Origin: Hofstenia miamia
Lineage: Eukaryota; Xenacoelomorpha; Acoela
Assembly: GCA_004352715.1 (NCBI GenBank)
Contig: SCFE01000028.1
Location: 2,319,406-2,383,405, forward strand
DNA: 64,000 bases
Direction: 5' to 3'
The notes beneath the pieces are model-generated. The model was not told the DNA's origin, made no database searches, and saw nothing but the letters and a program-made list of their open reading frames with translations. The translations under genes and the position numbers were made by a program. Below are positions 35,400-46,236 of this stretch, piece by piece (positions within the stretch are counted from its first letter, which is position 1; each line of letters opens with the position of its first letter).

Positions 35400-36115
35400 A
35401 TCCTTAAAGACTGTGTTGTATAACTGGCAGGCAGGATGCCATTCAGAATTCAAAATAATAAAAAGCATATTGATTTTATAACTAGCTTTAGGCAGTAGAT
35501 GTTTGGTAACTGTACTCTGCCCTTATGATAATTACAGCATAGCTGATTAGTTGGCTGCAAATGGCTCTTATTGCTCCAGACTGCATTGTTTTCTCATTGT
35601 TGTGCAATTTTATTTTGCTTAACAGGTGGATAAAATTGCATTGTACATAATAGTTTGGTCAGAAGTAAAACATTAAGTGCTTTGGTTTTCCCATACATTG
35701 ATGTTTTCAGTTAGATATAAAATTATTACATTGTTTATTTTTATCCAAAAAGTTTTGCATATTGACCCCATTATGTGCAGAGATATTTAGTTTGATACCA
35801 AGGATGTTAATGCATTGATTGTTTGTAGTATAGCTATTTCCCAATGTCTTTCCATCATTCAACCAAGTGTAGATGGATTTGTCTTTGTTAATGTTTAGAC
35901 AACAGATATGACTAAATTTTCCTATAGACTGAAATATATTTTTTAAACTTCATGGGTTAACTGCAGAAAATGTGATATCATCTCCAACACAAGAATCCTG
36001 TGATAGATTTATTTATATTGATAGAATTCTGAAATGGTTCATTTGCAATATTGAATAAAATCCAAGAGAGGGGGCAACCCTGCCTAACTCCTCTTCCAAA
36101 AACAATTTCCAGTCA
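35400..36115 (-). pseudogene. L1-like reverse-transcriptase relic
   Basis: The minus strand reads GRGVRQGCPLSWILFNIANE near 36095-36040, the motif-B region of L1/Tx1-type RTs ('RQGCPLSP.LF'). DDITFSAV (motif C, expected Y/G-x-DD) follows near 35970, and NILGIKLN near 35815 corresponds to the 'FLGI' block. Stops and frameshifts are frequent. The tail enters the duplicated 1-kb segment. Confidence 0.75.
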
Positions 36116-36184
36116 CATATAGCCATTTATTAATAAATATGACTTATTATGATTGTAAATCAATTATCATTTCCTTGCATTTTT

Positions 36185-36990
36185 CAAGGTTAAGCTCCAT
36201 TTTGTTGTCCCTTGTCCAATTTACAATAGATATTCATGGATTGAAATAGATTTGTATATCAGTTTTGCTTGATATCACACACAATAGGGTGTTATCATCA
36301 GCATATTTTAGCAATAAGCATTTTTGCATTACAGCAGTGAAATCATTTGTGTAAATAAGGAATCAAATATCAGATGGGAGGAAACCTACAACCTGGGAAG
36401 AAGACAGGGTGTCATTTATACAAATGTGTTGACAATAACCATGAAGAAAGACATGGTCATGCTAATTTACCAATCTGGGCAATTTGATTTATTCAGATTT
36501 TTGTAGACAGTGTTGTGGTCCACTTTATTGATAGCAGCTGTGCAATCTATAAAAACAATTGGATTACAACACCTGGGTAGTCCAAAGCTCTTTTAGCATA
36601 GTCAAAAAGCCAAATTTGGTAATGTGTGATTGAGAATATTTTGATACACAAACTGGTGTATATCAGATATGGTATGGAAATTATGAATAAGGTGCTGCTT
36701 AATGAAAAATTCAATGCATTTACATACATGAGATGTTAAAGCAACAGGGCTAGGTTCTTAATTACCTTAGGAATATGTGCCCTTGGCACAGGGATGATTA
36801 CCTGTTATTTGAATTTATTCAGGTAGCATTTACTAGAAAAATGCATAGAATGATTAGATAATATGAATCAGGAAAACTGTCAGCACATCATTTAGTTACC
36901 CTTGCCTGAATACCAAGAGGATCAGTAGATTTTTTCAGGTTTGTTTTTAAAAAGCAGAGGTATAATTCATGCCATGTTGGTGGTATGCTC
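36185..36990 (-). pseudogene. CR1/Rex-like reverse-transcriptase relic
   Basis: Read on the minus strand: IIPVPRAHIPKVIKN, LTSHVCKCIEF-like sequence, DIHQFVYQN, YAKRALDYPG, then IVFIDCTAAINKVDHNTVYK (motif A with Asp, near 36545), LPSDI/FPYLYTNDF (motif B region), KYADDNTLLCVISSKTDI (motif C with YADD, near 36300) and KMELNLEK near 36195. The 'DYSSAFNT'-like motif A points to the CR1/Rex branch. Many stops are TGA or TAA where Arg or Gln is expected, consistent with CpG decay. Confidence 0.78.
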
Positions 36991-36999
36991 AAACTGGTA

Positions 37000-38823
37000 T
37001 CTGTAACAGAAATATTGAGATTACCAGACACATATCATAAGAAGAAATTGTTTAGCTCACAGGCAATATTAAAATCTTTCTATGAATTCAATAAGTCATT
37101 CATATTCTGAAAACTAACAGTTCTTCTAGTGTTATTGTAGCATCATCCAAATGAAATAAGCTGCTAAGAAAGAAAAGTCAATAAAAATAACTTAAGATTG
37201 AATTTAGATATGATTGGAAATGTATTATAAAATCTAGTATCATCTTAATTTAGTTTGTATTTTGCAACCAAAAAACAACAGTGCAATTTAGTATGAATTA
37301 GTATTTGTTGATATTATGATTTTGACCAAATGAAGTGGGCGAAGTTACTTCCATTATTTTTAGCTGCCATTTTGGCAGATAACAGTTTCAATTTCAAAAT
37401 CGACAGGTACTTTTTCACGTGAATATAAATAGAATCAATTTCATTGTAATGATTGATAAAGAAATTTCTTCAGAATTCTTACATTGATTTATTGTTATGG
37501 TTTGCATATTTAATACAATGTCAAGCTAAACAAGTTGTGTTTAGTAATGGCTTGGATCCATCATGGAAATGATTCTTGGTTCCTTGTGCCAAGCCACAAA
37601 AGTGCACTTAGGTTAGGAATAGGGGTTTTTATTCTCATTTAGCTGACTATTTATCATTATCATACATGTATTAGAAATAACAAGCTCGAAATAAGGCTAG
37701 CAAGCCAAACATAGGAATTTGTATTTACATTATCTTAGATCCAAATTAATGACAATAATGTGACCAATAATGTGACTGAGCATGTATTACTTATTATATT
37801 TAGGATATGAAGCTGCTATATATTAGATTAGTTTATTAAAGCCAATATATTTGAGTAATGGCTAAACATAATATTTATTACACAGCTAGAAACAAGTCAG
37901 GTTGCAAGCATATGAAACACTTTCACAAATAGAGAATAAGTTGAGTTGTGTCTTGTCTTGAGTATACACTGAGCTAGGATAGGGCACAAATAAGTTATGT
38001 CAATGAGCTGAGAAGTGGAACTCAACCAACTGGATCAGATGTGAGCATGTGATACTGGATGTGGAGATTGGCCTTGGGCGGATGCCCAGTTAACAATCAG
38101 TAGAAGAGATGCTGCGAGGCTTCATTACCTGTTCACGATAATAGCTATTAATTAAAGTTATTGGAATTAAAGACGTGGAAGTAAAGCAGTATGAAATTAG
38201 TACATCCCTACCCGCTAGCATATCACTCTGGTTATAATGAAATAGCAAGGAGAAACGGGATGCAACGCTTGGTAGAGGATGTTACATTATTGGTTACCTG
38301 ACTCACTAGGTTCCATGCAGATCTGCTATCATTACCATTATCTTTGAAATACCTTTCTAAAAATGCTTGCTTTTGTAATTTTATTTGTTTGATGATGTGA
38401 TGACTAATGTGATTTGATTCAGTGATCCTTCCTGATTTCCTAAGTAATCTACACTACTTTAGTTAGCACTTCAGGTCTTTTAAGATCCAGGGTTTTTGTT
38501 GGGTAAAGAATGTAAAAATGATTTATTAGGTTCTATTACAAAAGATATATATGTAGTATTGCCTCAGTATGTGAGTAAGGATCTGGTGATTTGAAAATGG
38601 ACAATCAGCGCATTCTAAAGTACTTTAATACGATCAAGACTCTCACAATTTAATATGCACTTTTGAGTTCGTGAACAGGGGGCTTGTCTTTGATGGTGTA
38701 AAGGTATATATGTTGGTGAAGCAAAGAACATGTTGTGATCAGAACAAACAAGAACATCAGATAATAATGGCGCCACCACATCAATGTTATAGCAATCATG
38801 TAATTATATATATATATATATAT
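37000..38823. other. Non-coding stretch ending in (TA)n before a gap
   Basis: CpG reappears from about 37339. No gene or element recognised. A (TA)n run at 38805-38823 borders the gap. Confidence 0.5.
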
Positions 38824-39823
38824 NNNNNNNNNNNNNNNNNNNNNNNNNNNNNNNNNNNNNNNNNNNNNNNNNNNNNNNNNNNNNNNNNNNNNNNNNNNNN
38901 NNNNNNNNNNNNNNNNNNNNNNNNNNNNNNNNNNNNNNNNNNNNNNNNNNNNNNNNNNNNNNNNNNNNNNNNNNNNNNNNNNNNNNNNNNNNNNNNNNNN
39001 NNNNNNNNNNNNNNNNNNNNNNNNNNNNNNNNNNNNNNNNNNNNNNNNNNNNNNNNNNNNNNNNNNNNNNNNNNNNNNNNNNNNNNNNNNNNNNNNNNNN
39101 NNNNNNNNNNNNNNNNNNNNNNNNNNNNNNNNNNNNNNNNNNNNNNNNNNNNNNNNNNNNNNNNNNNNNNNNNNNNNNNNNNNNNNNNNNNNNNNNNNNN
39201 NNNNNNNNNNNNNNNNNNNNNNNNNNNNNNNNNNNNNNNNNNNNNNNNNNNNNNNNNNNNNNNNNNNNNNNNNNNNNNNNNNNNNNNNNNNNNNNNNNNN
39301 NNNNNNNNNNNNNNNNNNNNNNNNNNNNNNNNNNNNNNNNNNNNNNNNNNNNNNNNNNNNNNNNNNNNNNNNNNNNNNNNNNNNNNNNNNNNNNNNNNNN
39401 NNNNNNNNNNNNNNNNNNNNNNNNNNNNNNNNNNNNNNNNNNNNNNNNNNNNNNNNNNNNNNNNNNNNNNNNNNNNNNNNNNNNNNNNNNNNNNNNNNNN
39501 NNNNNNNNNNNNNNNNNNNNNNNNNNNNNNNNNNNNNNNNNNNNNNNNNNNNNNNNNNNNNNNNNNNNNNNNNNNNNNNNNNNNNNNNNNNNNNNNNNNN
39601 NNNNNNNNNNNNNNNNNNNNNNNNNNNNNNNNNNNNNNNNNNNNNNNNNNNNNNNNNNNNNNNNNNNNNNNNNNNNNNNNNNNNNNNNNNNNNNNNNNNN
39701 NNNNNNNNNNNNNNNNNNNNNNNNNNNNNNNNNNNNNNNNNNNNNNNNNNNNNNNNNNNNNNNNNNNNNNNNNNNNNNNNNNNNNNNNNNNNNNNNNNNN
39801 NNNNNNNNNNNNNNNNNNNNNNN
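38824..39823. other. Assembly gap (exactly 1000 N)
   Basis: The round size indicates an arbitrary placeholder rather than a measured distance. Confidence 1.
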
Positions 39824-39834
39824 TGAAAGAAAAA

Positions 39835-40145
39835 AGGATGTAGCTTAGCATTAAACATTTGTGGTCTCCAGGAGTAGATAAACGACTTGAAAAATCATTA
39901 GTACGATCTTGGACTTTGTTGGACCGTGAAGACTGACATTTGTAAGAATACTTCCACCTTGGGCATGTTTGAGATTCTATTTTTTGTGTATGAAGCATAG
40001 TTGGTTAATTCAAAAAATTCGCTATCATGTAAACAAGATTCATTAATGAGGATAATGTCCGGTTTATAATAAGATACAGCAAAACTTAAATCAGTTACTT
40101 TGTCTCGAATACTAAAAACGGAGGGTAATCCTGAGCGTGGTAGCA
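39835..40145 (-). pseudogene. LINE APE endonuclease relic
   Basis: The minus strand reads VFSIRDKVTDLSFAVSYYKP continuing DIILINESCLHDSEF, then YASYTKNRISN. After a one-base shift it reads GGSILTNVSLHG. This is the N-terminal apurinic-type endonuclease of a LINE ORF2: 'KPDII...ET.L....' with a Glu of the active site, and the 'GG...' strand. The frameshift and short length show a dead fragment whose continuation lies in the gap. Confidence 0.8.
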
Positions 40146-40479
40146 GGCGGTAACTTTTACTTTAGGTCTTTGCAATTAGCTCCACATTGAATAAGATCAT
40201 ATTTTTGTATGACTTTCTCAAGTGCATGGTCCTTATATGAAAGCGCTCTCAATATGAATACTTTCTGAGAATTAGGTTTAAGTTTGTATCCCATTTACAT
40301 TAAAATGGATGGTGTTTAGAGTCATGCTATGCTGAATTAAGAGTCACTATCGATTGTCAGTGGTTCCTGGTGAAACGGGAACTCAGGTCTGAGGAATTTA
40401 GATTTACCTGGTTCATTCGGCGATAGGATGGGCCTCTTGGTATGTGAATTCCAAAGCGTGTTACCTGATATTATTACAA

Positions 40480-40800
40480 TTCCTTAAGTCTATTATGATT
40501 GTCTTCTGTTTTCCGAGCTGGAGTCTCTTCGTCTTGGTTCGCTAACTTTTCATCTTCTTTTTCTTCTTCTGCTCTTGCTATCTCAGGGCTAATATAAGGA
40601 TTTTGCTCAATGGTAGACTGATCACATATGGTTTCAACTTTTTCCTTCTGCTAGTGTTTTGATACTTCTATGACCCAAGCTGGTGCTGCCAGATTCACAC
40701 TACATTGGGAATGTCCCGTATAAAAGCAATTTTTGCAAATTAAGAGGCTAGGGATTTCACACATCTCTCTGTGTTCACCAACCGCATTAAAAAAAGCTAT
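40480..40800 (-). pseudogene. LINE ORF1 (gag-like) zinc-knuckle relic
   Basis: The minus strand encodes LLICKNCFYTGHSQCSVNL followed by PAWVIEVSKH, matching the last zinc knuckle and 'C-PAW..E' tail of Jockey/I-type ORF1 proteins, although the spacing of the final Cys is altered. A Glu/Lys-rich tail (ARAEEEKEDEKLANQDEE) follows. It lies upstream of the endonuclease relic on the same strand, so both are probably one element. Confidence 0.6.
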
Positions 40801-40989
40801 GATTTTGAGACCACTCACTTAAAAGTCTTTGCTGTTCCCAGTTGGCAATTTCGAAATTTAATGTTGAAAGTGTTGAACAAAAATTCTTTCTGTGTTCAAT
40901 TGATTTAAAGTCTTTTATGCCCCTAAGACCTGAGCTATTTACAAGAAGCGCAAATTGTTCCCTAACAGATCACTTGAAGGAAAAATTTA

Positions 40990-41151
40990 ACATGGGTGGT
41001 GCCAGGTTTCAAATTTGAGTCTATGGGTTTTCTATGGGTTTGTTCAGCCATTTTGCGGTTTCCGTCGGTTTTTTGCGGGTTTCCCCACAGTATTTCTTGT
41101 GGGTATGGGTTTTAAAATTTATATCCACGGCAACACTCCACGGCAACACTG
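40990..41151. mobile_element. Short hAT-like element or terminus
   Basis: The right end, on the minus strand, begins CAGTGTTGCCGTGGA, with a 15-bp tandem copy (CCACGGCAACACT twice). The left side near 40990 reads TGGGTGGTGCCAGG. TATGGGTTTT motifs recur inside. No clean 8-bp duplication was found. Confidence 0.4.
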
Positions 41152-41159
41152 AGTATTTT

Positions 41160-42500
41160 GGAGTAGATTTTCAATCGAGTTCTAGTTTTGATGATTTCTC
41201 TTCTGAGTTTTGCGAGCTTATTCGAGTTATTAACATTCGGAGTGTTGGAAAACCTTGAGAAATGTAGAAGCAGTCGTATAAAATATAAGTTTGAAGTTGC
41301 ATTTCAGCCTATGTGATCTGTTTAAGTTAGTACAAGCCTTTAGATTTCAGTTTGATTTTCTAATTATAGAATTTACTACTTTATAAATTTACCCTACTGT
41401 TTTGTTTGCAATCTGTTTTTGTTTTGCTTATGTAATACCTATTCTTTTATATTTTCAGTTTAACTTATATAATCACAAAACATGAGTGATTAACAAGATT
41501 TTTGTACGATCTCTCGACCAGATTTTGTAACTTCTTAATGTTTATTCGATTTATTTTTTTGGATAAGATTTCATTTAACACTTTACTGATAAATCGATTT
41601 AAACAAATAATTTAAATTTAAGTGACTCCAAAAATGAGGGTTGAAGAAAATAAAAAATCAAGAATTCAACAACTTCAAACAATTTATTTAGTATATAAAA
41701 ATGCATAGGAGTTAATTAATGAAAGATAACGAACTACAATTTATTTAATCGTTATATTTAGATTTAAAAAAGTATTCTATATTCGTTTTTAGTGATTTCA
41801 ACCCGGCATCCATTTGAGGATGATTACGTCTAAATTTAGTTAAAATAGCAAAACTATTAGATATCATATAAGACTTTCGTAGATGAATTAACAAGTCAGC
41901 TACTTGCCAAAATGAATTGATTGGAAAACCTTTCATATAATAATTTCACTTAAAATTACTACCAACAAATGAGTTGGATGCACGCTTCATGACACTAAGA
42001 ATTATATGGTCTTCCCGTTAGACTAGATTATTTAGGCTTGCATTAGTCAATTAAAAACAAGATTTAATGTAACAAAAATTGATTATAACTTGCATAGCGA
42101 ATTAACCAAGCACTAGAAGACTTACAAAAATAATTGAAATATGATATATGGTACAATGTCAACAATGTTTCAGGTATATGCGTAACAAAATTACATCAAT
42201 GCGCTTTAGGAAAGTTATAAGCAGATTACTTTTAAATTAGGCGAAAGATAAGTGGCTTAAATTGATATGAAAATACTATTTATTACGAATGAAGAGTTAC
42301 CCAACTGTTCGCTATCACCATACAAAATTCCCTTCTTCAAACTGTGCGTAATCACTTTTGGGTGCTTGAGTTTGCAATGCACACTCCTGTTTATTTAGAT
42401 TTCAAATAATAATCAACCGGGATCAATTTTTTTGTCATCACCGGAACTAGTACTGTGCAGTAGAATTTGTTTTTACAGAACTATGTTCATTTTGTCCTCA
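41160..42500. other. Non-coding AT-rich stretch
   Basis: Nothing beyond short chance ORFs is seen. Confidence 0.5.
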
Positions 42501-42509
42501 ACTCGGCAC

Positions 42510-42934
42510 TAAGAGGTTGACGGTAAGCTGAACCGTGATCAGAACCGCGGTTTTTTGTGTAAACCGAAACCGATCCAAAAATACTCACTCCCCGGTTTTA
42601 TACGGTTTTTATTCACTGGTGATTATTTACCTTACGCGTAGAAATAAAAATTTTTCGCTAGAAAGGGTTTTTATTGTATTGTTCTGCAACAAGAGTTTCT
42701 GAGTAATCTTCTATAATTTTGATTTAAGGGTGGTAAACCCAAACCAGGTCCGATTGTATCAAGGGATACTAGTGCATTTTGTGGTTTGTCTGGTTTTGAC
42801 TATGTTGTCCTTAGTTAAAAACTAGAGTCCTTTGAAGTTCCTAACAACAAAGTTTTGAATTAAAAAAGATCGAAACCGCGGTTTTTTTGCTTAAAACCAA
42901 ACCGATTCTGAATTTCATAAACCGTCTACCTCTA
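42510..42934. mobile_element. Candidate hAT-like MITE
   Basis: Left end TAAGAGGTTGACGG and right end (reverse complement) TAGAGGTAGACGG match apart from an indel and a substitution. AACCGCGGTTTTTT lies inside both ends. Flanking octamers (CTCGGCAC and TTTATCAC) agree only partly, so the target duplication is unproven. Confidence 0.5.
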
Positions 42935-42994
42935 TTTATCACCAAAAGTATTCCAGATTAGTTTCGCTTTACACGCGTAATACATTTTATTAAT

Positions 42995-43121
42995 ATATAA
43001 ATTTAACATAGTAAGCAGTAATCGACCAGAGTACTGGTCGATCAAGTTTGTTTATTTACTGCTGGGTACTTGATCGACCAACACTCTGGCCGATTAATAC
43101 TTACTATGTTAAATTTATATG
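42995..43121. repeat. Long hairpin (~50-bp arms)
   Basis: TATAAATTTAACATAGTAAG at the left pairs with CTTACTATGTTAAATTTATA at the right. The arms continue through ATCGACCAGAGTACTGGTCG against CGACCAACACTCTGGCCGAT, up to TTGATC. A spacer of about 25 bp separates them. The left arm contains its own palindrome, CGACCAGAGTACTGGTCG. Confidence 0.85.
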
Positions 43122-44251
43122 CACAATAGAGTTCGATCGATGGTTCAAATACTCATGTAAAAATTTTTAAGATTGGACAAAAATTGATCGAGCTATACTC
43201 GGCCAAATTAACCCAACTGCACAAAAATTTCAAATTTTTTAGTTTTTTTGATCTTGCTAATTTGATCTTGGGTTTTTGGGTTTTGGATCTTCTGGATGAA
43301 ATCTTCCTCGAGTGTTGCTCTTTCGAATGAGCTATAAACTTCCAAAATCCATGGAGTAGAACATTAGTAACAAAATTTCTTATTTTAGCTGTCTACCTCG
43401 AGACATATTTTTTTCTAATAATGGTCGAAATCAGACCAATTTAGAGAAATCGCTAAAAAACTTTTTCTATGACTTCTCAACAAAATATATGGGCGAATAC
43501 AATGCAAATTGCCCCAAAATCTAGCAAGCATTTCCTTTAAAAAAGGCAGCACTACAATGCGTATTGCTTCATGATGCAGAAAGATTTCATGACGTTATAA
43601 AAATGATGCCAATTTCGAGCAATTGCTTAAAATATTTTTTATGCCATACATTAAGATAGCATGCGAAATAAATTTTCATACACATCGCGCGACAACAATA
43701 TTGCGAAGCAAGAAATATTTCGTGTAATGGAGAGAATTTGAATCTTTTCAAAAATTCGAGAATTTCTATGAAAACTTGTTAATCTATTCAACAATCTCTG
43801 CCACAGCAATAAGCTTTAATAGAAATTTCAACATTGCATTAATGTATGTTCCCCCAATAGACCTAACCATGCTCCAAGATTTTCAAATATGGAAAAATTC
43901 TTGGAGAAAATTCTTTTTAAATGTGGAAAAACGGTTTGTCCTTTAAAACGGACGCTAGGCTATTTAAGATTAAAGTTAATTTAATAATTTTTATTTTAGT
44001 AAGCACTTAATTGTGTTTATCTTTTACTGCGCGAAACAAAATTTGAATATTTAAATGTACTGATTTAATGTAACAAACAGCAAATGATACCAGTAATGAA
44101 ATTTCTGATATGTTTTTCTAAGTTTTCATATATGTGAAGCATCTATTAGTTGATATCACTTAATGTCCGTTGAGCACTATAGTAGTATATATTCTGATTG
44201 TTTTCATAATTATCAAAAATGTCACCTTTGTTACATCTTAATACAACTAAG

Positions 44252-44273
44252 TATATATATATATATATATATA
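44252..44273. repeat. (TA)n microsatellite
   Basis: Immediately precedes the MITE-like unit at 44274. Confidence 0.95.
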
Positions 44274-44569
44274 TACGGGCTTTGGATGCAACATGTTGAA
44301 ATATCAGCAAGGCGCTGGATACAAAAAAAATCTATACGGGCACATAATAAGATGGCGGAGGACACTCTGGATAGTGGTCCAAAAAAAATTGTTTTAAAAA
44401 AACTTGAAACTCACACATAAGAAATAAGACTCCTTTTCCAAATCCGCAATGTAAAAATTTTTTGATAAAACAAATTATTCTGGCTTTGCATCAAAGAGGG
44501 CGCTGATACTATGGAAAATCGGAGCCTGAGGGCGGTGGATACAAATCCCATAGTATCTAGAGCTCGTAT
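44274..44569. mobile_element. MITE-like unit inserted in a TA microsatellite
   Basis: The left end TATACGGGCTTTGGAT and right end (reverse complement) TATACGAGCTCTAGAT share most positions. Another TATACGGGC lies at 44333. An inner inverted pair, GATACTATGG and CCCATAGTATC, lies near the right end. Both outer flanks are TA repeats, fitting a TA-targeting element. There is no ORF. Confidence 0.5.
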
Positions 44570-44579
44570 ATATATGTAT

Positions 44580-44611
<32 letters not shown>

Positions 44612-44612
44612 G
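44570..44612. repeat. (TA)n microsatellite
   Basis: Imperfect TA repeats continuing directly from the MITE-like unit. Confidence 0.9.
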
Positions 44613-45986
44613 TCTATTGTTCTAAGCTTTCTATACTACACTTTTCCTGCTTCATGTTAAAATATCATTTTCGTAAAATTAAGTTTCAATTAGATTTAAG
44701 GGCACTTACAAAAATTGCGTTAAGCGTCATTAGAGCCAACAGAAGCATAAATTTTAAAATTTGAAACAAAAACTTGTTATGGCAAAAAAATTAACAGCAG
44801 TACATGTAAAATATCTACAATAATATTGTTAATTTGGAATTTTTAAGAATTTTTATTAGCTTGTATTTTCTATTGCTGAATGAGCAATTCTAGATTTTGA
44901 CGCGATAATTCATTTATTTTATCATCAATTACACAAATACAAAATTCTTAAATGCAGATCCACCGACTTGTCAATCTAAACAGATAGAATTAAAGCTGCT
45001 GAATTCAAAACTTTTAAAATAAAATTAAATCGTATAAGAACATGTTTCACAAATCAAATTCACAAAAAACTGGTTTGCAAAAGTCTTATACCTAAAATTT
45101 AGTCTAATGAAAATATCTGAGTGCTTACAGTCCCATAAATTCATGGCACTCAATTTTCTGATTTTACAAATATAATTATTTTTCAGAAATTCTTTAGGCA
45201 CTCTTAACATATTTTGTGTTGGAATGCTTTAATATGCATTTTTGAATAGGTTTTCTTTAAAACCCTATTGAAATTGTTTTCTAATATTGATCGCTAAAAA
45301 ATAATTCTTAAAATAAGTTTATTCTTATATATTTTGAAGTTTAATGTATTTGTACATAGGAATCACACAGTTCGTTGCAATGGTATAAGAACTGCTAAAG
45401 TCTTTATAGTAGGTCTTCATTGGTATGAAAATTGAAATCAGTACTTCTGAACTTCATCTGAGAAATTAGTTAAGAAAACCAGACACACAATTTAAAGGGT
45501 GAATAATTTTATTGAGAATAAATTGTATCCAATATGATAGTTATCTAAGCTAGTAAATATATTTTTAACTCTAAGCTGTGCGATTGTGTTTTAAGATATA
45601 AACCGTATTGTACATATTTTAAGCAAATTTATTTAAGCCTTTTCAAAACAATTGGAAATCTCGGGATATTGAGCTTCTATGTAAAAGTGTCTTGCCTCAT
45701 CAATGATTTCAAAATATTAAATATTTTTATATGAAAATTCTGATCAAAGATTAATTACAAATCCTTCTTTCTCTAGATATGTCACCCAAGTCCCATAGCA
45801 ACGCGCAGTGGGCCAATTCAAAAAAATGGAACGAAAATTTTTTGACATTCCGGGCAATCTAAGCTTAATTAAATGAGCAAAAAACATACTTGTGGTATTG
45901 AAAATGTACAATAATTATTGCATTCCTGCAGTAAAGCTTGCACTCATTCTAAACAAGAGTATTACAGACATTTTAAATCAAATATT
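44613..45986. other. Non-coding stretch downstream of the TBATA gene
   Basis: This would contain the 3' untranslated region of the minus-strand gene ending at 45987. A reverse AATAAA occurs near 45507. No other feature seen. Confidence 0.4.
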
Positions 45987-46159
45987 CTAAAACCTTGATG
46001 ATGGAATATCTGGCAACTTCTTTTCTTCTTCTAAATTCAAGCGGTCAAATCCGTCAACAGTTTTTTCAAATTCAAGATCATTATTCATATTTTCACGGTA
46101 GCTCATTTCACATTGCAGTTCCCAACTGGCTCTTATCATATCAGATATAAGTTGTTTCT
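45987..46159 (-). CDS. TBATA: TBATA terminal coding exon 6
   Basis: Acceptor ACTTTTTAG/AGAAAC. The exon continues the helical block (EKQLISDMIRASWE), then an acidic tail ending IPSSRF before TAG. Confidence 0.88.
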
Positions 46160-46194
46160 CTAAAAAGTTTCATAAATATTAAGTTAATATTAAN

Positions 46195-46236
<42 letters not shown>

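Larger units (their letters stand above)
26620..37335. other. CpG-depleted domain
   Basis: Between the CpG at about 26614 and the one at about 37339 I find essentially a single CpG (near 31129) in over 10 kb, although GC, TG and CA dinucleotides are common. Flanking DNA on both sides shows CpG at ordinary frequency. The domain holds decayed LINEs, an inverted-repeat element and a direct duplication. See the findings for interpretation. Confidence 0.85.

Noticed and set aside
38650-39998. Long ORFs of 390-400 codons across 38.7-40.0 kb, and similar ones at 11.1-11.8, 59.3-60.2 and 60.8-61.9 kb
   Set aside because: Most of their length is N; they are artefacts of gap translation.
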